From assembly GCF_002761755.1 (NCBI RefSeq), contig NZ_PEOG01000011.1:1-64000 (forward strand): 64,000 nucleotides of DNA. Reading direction: 5' to 3'. Shown here piece by piece: positions 61,267-64,000 of this stretch. Under the pieces are notes generated by a model. The model was not told where the DNA came from and ran no database searches. It saw only the letters and a program-made list of their open reading frames with translations. The stretch is from Roseateles chitinivorans. Lineage in GTDB: Bacteria; Pseudomonadota; Gammaproteobacteria; Burkholderiales; Burkholderiaceae_C. The position numbers and the translations under genes are program-made. Positions within the stretch are counted from its first letter, which is position 1. The number at the start of each line of letters is the position of its first letter.

Positions 61267-64000
61267 ATGACGGACAGACGAGCGTGGGAGGCGGCCGATC
61301 CAGAAGCCTGGCAGGCCGAGCGGACGATCCATCAGGGCCGGCGGAGCGAGGTCCTCCAGGTCGGCGACGGCCGGGGCGGGCTGGCGCTGCTCAAGCGTTT
61401 GCGCGACCCCCGACCCGACGCGGCCGCCATCGCCCGGCTGCGCCGCGAATTCGAACTGGCCCAGCGCCTGGACCCCGCCTTCGTGCTGCGCCCGCGCGCG
61501 CTGGTCGAGCATGACCAGCGTCCGGCGCTGCTGCTGCCCGAGCTGGGTGCAGAGACGCTGCGGCAGCGTCTGCGCCGCGGCACGCTGGACAACGACGCGC
61601 TGATCCGGATCGCGCTGGATCTGGTCGAGGCCCTGCAGCATCTGCATGGCCAGGGGCTGATCCACCGCAACCTCGGGCCCGGCCAGGTGCTGCTGTTGCC
61701 TGGCGCCGGCCGCGATGCCGGCCGGACGCTGATCGCGGACCTCGGCCTGGCCGCCGAGATCGAGCGCGAACGGCCTCTGGTCCAGCGCGCCGAGCTGATC
61801 GAGGCCTCGCTGGCGACGCTCGCGCCCGAGCTGACCGGCCGGATGAGCCGGGATGTCGACTACCGCGCCGATTTCTACAGCCTTGGCGCCACGCTGCTGG
61901 AAGCACTGACCGGTGCGCCCCCCTTCAGCGTCGAGGATCCGGCGCGGGCGGTGCATGCGCACCTGGCGCTGGCCGCGCCGATGGCCACCACCCGCAATCA
62001 CCAGGTCTTCGCGCCGTTGGCGCAGGTCGTCGCGCACTGCCTGCACAAGGAGCCTGAAGGCCGCTACCAGAGCCATCAAGCACTGCGCCAGGACCTGCAG
62101 CTCTGCCAGGCGGCGCTGGAACAGGGCCGCGGCCTGCCCGGCTTCGAACCCGGCCATGGCGATGCCGCCGTGCGCTTCCAGCCCAGCGGTCGGCTCTACG
62201 GCCGCGAATCCGCGCAGGCGCAGCTCGGGCAGGCCTTCGACGATGCCGCGCAGGGACAGGCCGGCGGGCCGGGGCTGGTCGCCGTGGCGGGTTTCTCCGG
62301 CATCGGCAAGACCGCGCTGGTCCTGGCCGCGCAGCGCAGCCTGCTCGCCCAGCGCGGCCACTTCGCCGCCGCCAAGTTCAACCAGTACGGGCAGGACCGA
62401 CCCTACGGGCCGCTGCTGCACCTGCTGCAGCAGCGCGTCGCGCAGGTGCTGTCGCTCCCCGACGACCAACAATCGGCCTGGCGCGATCGCCTGCGGGACC
62501 GCCTGGGCGCCAATGCCGCGCTGCTCGCCCAGGCGCTGCCGGAGATGGCGCCATTGCTCGCGCCCGATGCGCCGCTCGTGCCGGTGGGCCCGGCGGAGGC
62601 GGAGAACCGCTTCCTGCGCAGCATCAGCCAGGGCTTCGCGGCGCTCGCGCGCGAGGGCGAGCCGCAGACGCTGTTCCTGGACGACTGGCAATGGGCCGAC
62701 CGCGCTTCGCGCCGGCTGCTGCGCGAGTGCCTGAACGACGCGACGCTGCGCCACACCCTGTTCGTCATCGCCTACCGGGACAACGAGATCCCGCCGGGGC
62801 ATCCGATCGCGCAGGAGCTGACCGAGCTCCGCCAGCAGCTCGGCGAGCGCTTCACGCCGCTGCGGGTCGGACCGCTGGGGCTGGACGACACGCGGCGCCT
62901 GCTCGCGGACAGCCTGCGTCGTGATCCCGAGCGCGAGGATGCCGGCCTGGACGAGCTCGCGCGCCTGTGCCAGACCCGGACCGCCGGCAACCCGTTCTTC
63001 CTGCGCCGATTGCTCGAGGACCTGGTGCGGCGCGGCCTGATCCACTACGACGCCACGACGCAGCGCTGGGACCATGCGCTCGAGCGGATCGCGGCGACGC
63101 GCACGGCGGACAACGTCGTCGCGCTGATGCTGCAGCAGCTCGAGCGCCAGCCCGATGCGACGCGCCAGGCGCTGAGCGTGGCCGCGCTGCTGGGCGCGAA
63201 CTTCGGCCTGGACGGCCTGGCCACCGCGCTGGACGTGCCCGCCGACGTGCTGGCCACCGACCTGCTGCCGGCGCTGCAGGCGCAGCTGCTGGTGCCGGCC
63301 AGCGCGCTGTACCGCTATGCACCGCAGCTGCAGGGCCAGGCCAGCGAGGGCGTGCGCTACGCCTTCGCCCATGACCGCGTGCAGGAAGCGGCCTTGCAGC
63401 GCATCGCGACCGACCAGCGGCCGGCGCTGCAACTGCGCATCGGTCGATTGCTGCGCGACAGCCACCTCGCCGCCAATGCCGACCTGCCGCTGCCCTATAC
63501 CGTCCTGCATCACCTGAACGCGTCCCGGCTGCTGCTGTGCGAGCCGGCGCAAGAGGCGGAGCGCCTGGCGCTGGCTGCATTCAACGCGCAGGCCTCATTC
63601 CAGGCGATGGATGCCGCGGCCTTCGAGCCGGCCGCCGATTACGCGGAGCTCGCACTCGAACTGGCGCCGAGCGCGCCGCAGCGCGCCGCCTGGCTGCATC
63701 ACGCGGCGCGCATGGCCTACCTGGCAGGTCGGCCGTCGCGGATGGATGCGCTGCTCGAATCGGCGCTCGCCGATGCCGTCGACAACGCGCAGCGCGCGCG
63801 GCTGCTGGAGGTCCGCATGGAGGCCTTCTATGCCCAGGGACGGCTGGCCGAGACGGTCGACCTGGGACTGGCGCTGTTCCAGCTGCTCGGTGCGGAGCTG
63901 CCGAGCGCCGCCGGGCCCGATGCGATGGCGCGGGTGATGGAGCTGCTGGCCGATCTGCAGCGGGAGATCGCTGCGATCGGACTCGATACGCTGGCCGCGC
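61267..64000 (+). CDS. Giant pseudokinase-AAA16 ATPase signalling protein (cut by window end)
   Basis: 911 codons are visible and the frame is still open at 64000. Residues 10-290 are an Ser/Thr kinase fold (ALLKRL with the Lys; LVEALQHLHGQGLIHRNLGP; LIADLGLAAEI; ATLAPEL; FYSLGATLLEALTGAPPF). The catalytic HRD-x-K-x-x-N is HRNLGPGQ and DFG is DLG, so phosphotransfer is unlikely. Residues 320-600 are an AAA_16 ATPase with Walker A GFSGIGKTALVLAAQ and LFLDDWQWADRAS. A helical repeat region follows. In full-length relatives GAF and histidine-kinase domains come next; here that part lies outside the window. ATG at 61267 follows GACGGG. Confidence 0.9.
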   Translation, partial: MTDRRAWEAADPEAWQAERTIHQGRRSEVLQVGDGRGGLALLKRLRDPRPDAAAIARLRREFELAQRLDPAFVLRPRALVEHDQRPALLLPELGAETLRQRLRRGTLDNDALIRIALDLVEALQHLHGQGLIHRNLGPGQVLLLPGAGRDAGRTLIADLGLAAEIERERPLVQRAELIEASLATLAPELTGRMSRDVDYRADFYSLGATLLEALTGAPPFSVEDPARAVHAHLALAAPMATTRNHQVFAPLAQVVAHCLHKEPEGRYQSHQALRQDLQLCQAALEQGRGLPGFEPGHGDAAVRFQPSGRLYGRESAQAQLGQAFDDAAQGQAGGPGLVAVAGFSGIGKTALVLAAQRSLLAQRGHFAAAKFNQYGQDRPYGPLLHLLQQRVAQVLSLPDDQQSAWRDRLRDRLGANAALLAQALPEMAPLLAPDAPLVPVGPAEAENRFLRSISQGFAALAREGEPQTLFLDDWQWADRASRRLLRECLNDATLRHTLFVIAYRDNEIPPGHPIAQELTELRQQLGERFTPLRVGPLGLDDTRRLLADSLRRDPEREDAGLDELARLCQTRTAGNPFFLRRLLEDLVRRGLIHYDATTQRWDHALERIAATRTADNVVALMLQQLERQPDATRQALSVAALLGANFGLDGLATALDVPADVLATDLLPALQAQLLVPASALYRYAPQLQGQASEGVRYAFAHDRVQEAALQRIATDQRPALQLRIGRLLRDSHLAANADLPLPYTVLHHLNASRLLLCEPAQEAERLALAAFNAQASFQAMDAAAFEPAADYAELALELAPSAPQRAAWLHHAARMAYLAGRPSRMDALLESALADAVDNAQRARLLEVRMEAFYAQGRLAETVDLGLALFQLLGAELPSAAGPDAMARVMELLADLQREIAAIGLDTLAA

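Overview
The window is GC-rich (by eye about 68-70 %) and gene-dense. Its gene content is that of a free-living betaproteobacterium of the order Burkholderiales. Protein style and small lineage-type genes point to the Roseateles/Mitsuaria/Rubrivivax area, but this is a judgement from the translations, not a search. I see no insertion sequence, prophage, rRNA or tRNA gene, or CRISPR array.

Layout. 0-8 kb: a leftward run HPP membrane protein <- ubiC <- proC, then a MocR-type regulator, then putA (proline to glutamate) with a divergent Lrp-type regulator. 8-15 kb: a PAS-GGDEF-EAL protein, 2,4-dienoyl-CoA reductase, a DUF4397 lipoprotein with a clear terminator, and a predicted PD-(D/E)XK nuclease-like protein. 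15-24 kb: an XRE/MmyB regulator with a perfect operator-like palindrome, a GFA-fold protein, a thioredoxin-helical repeat protein, GST, MaoC, a secreted alpha/beta hydrolase and a two-gene ABC exporter. 24-29 kb: a LuxR-type regulator, a lux-box-like dyad, a tiny gene for a 62-residue double-glycine peptide whose predicted 30-residue core begins and ends with APKGTW, an HlyD-family adaptor and a C39-peptidase ABC transporter. I read this as a complete quorum-type-regulated peptide export cassette. 30-38 kb: the chromosome partition neighbourhood mnmG-rsmG-parA ... parB, with two perfect 16-bp parS palindromes inside mnmG and rsmG. Between parA and parB lie two GNAT genes, argC and a hydrolase. 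38-43.6 kb: the stress operon prkA-yeaH-spoVR behind a sigma-54-like promoter. 43-51 kb: an FAD-linked oxidase, cobalamin adenosyltransferase, a WYL regulator divergent from an HNH-like protein, an AbrB-PIN toxin-antitoxin pair, a DnaQ-like exonuclease and a MazG-like protein. 51-54 kb: the queD-queE operon bracketed by two related, same-orientation elements of about 200 bp that look like replication-origin modules. 54-64 kb: a rightward run of S1/P1 nuclease (leftward), molbindin, hydrolase, MRJP/yellow-like, SRPBCC, DsbD/ScsB, a redoxin and the start of a giant pseudokinase-ATPase.

Two observations stand out. (1) The duplicated origin-like element at 51.34-51.54 and 53.40-53.63 kb: AT-rich stretch, TAG trinucleotides, then TGTGGACAA, with matching spacing of further blocks over about 120 bp. 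It lies 18-20 kb from two parS sites, and genes run leftward on its left and mostly rightward on its right, so it may be (part of) oriC or a bipartite origin flanking queDE. dnaA itself is not in the window. (2) The LuxR/double-glycine-peptide/HlyD/C39-ABC cassette, whose regulator has lost the usual aromatic acyl-homoserine-lactone contacts and whose peptide has an unusual repeated-end core with no modifying enzyme next to it.
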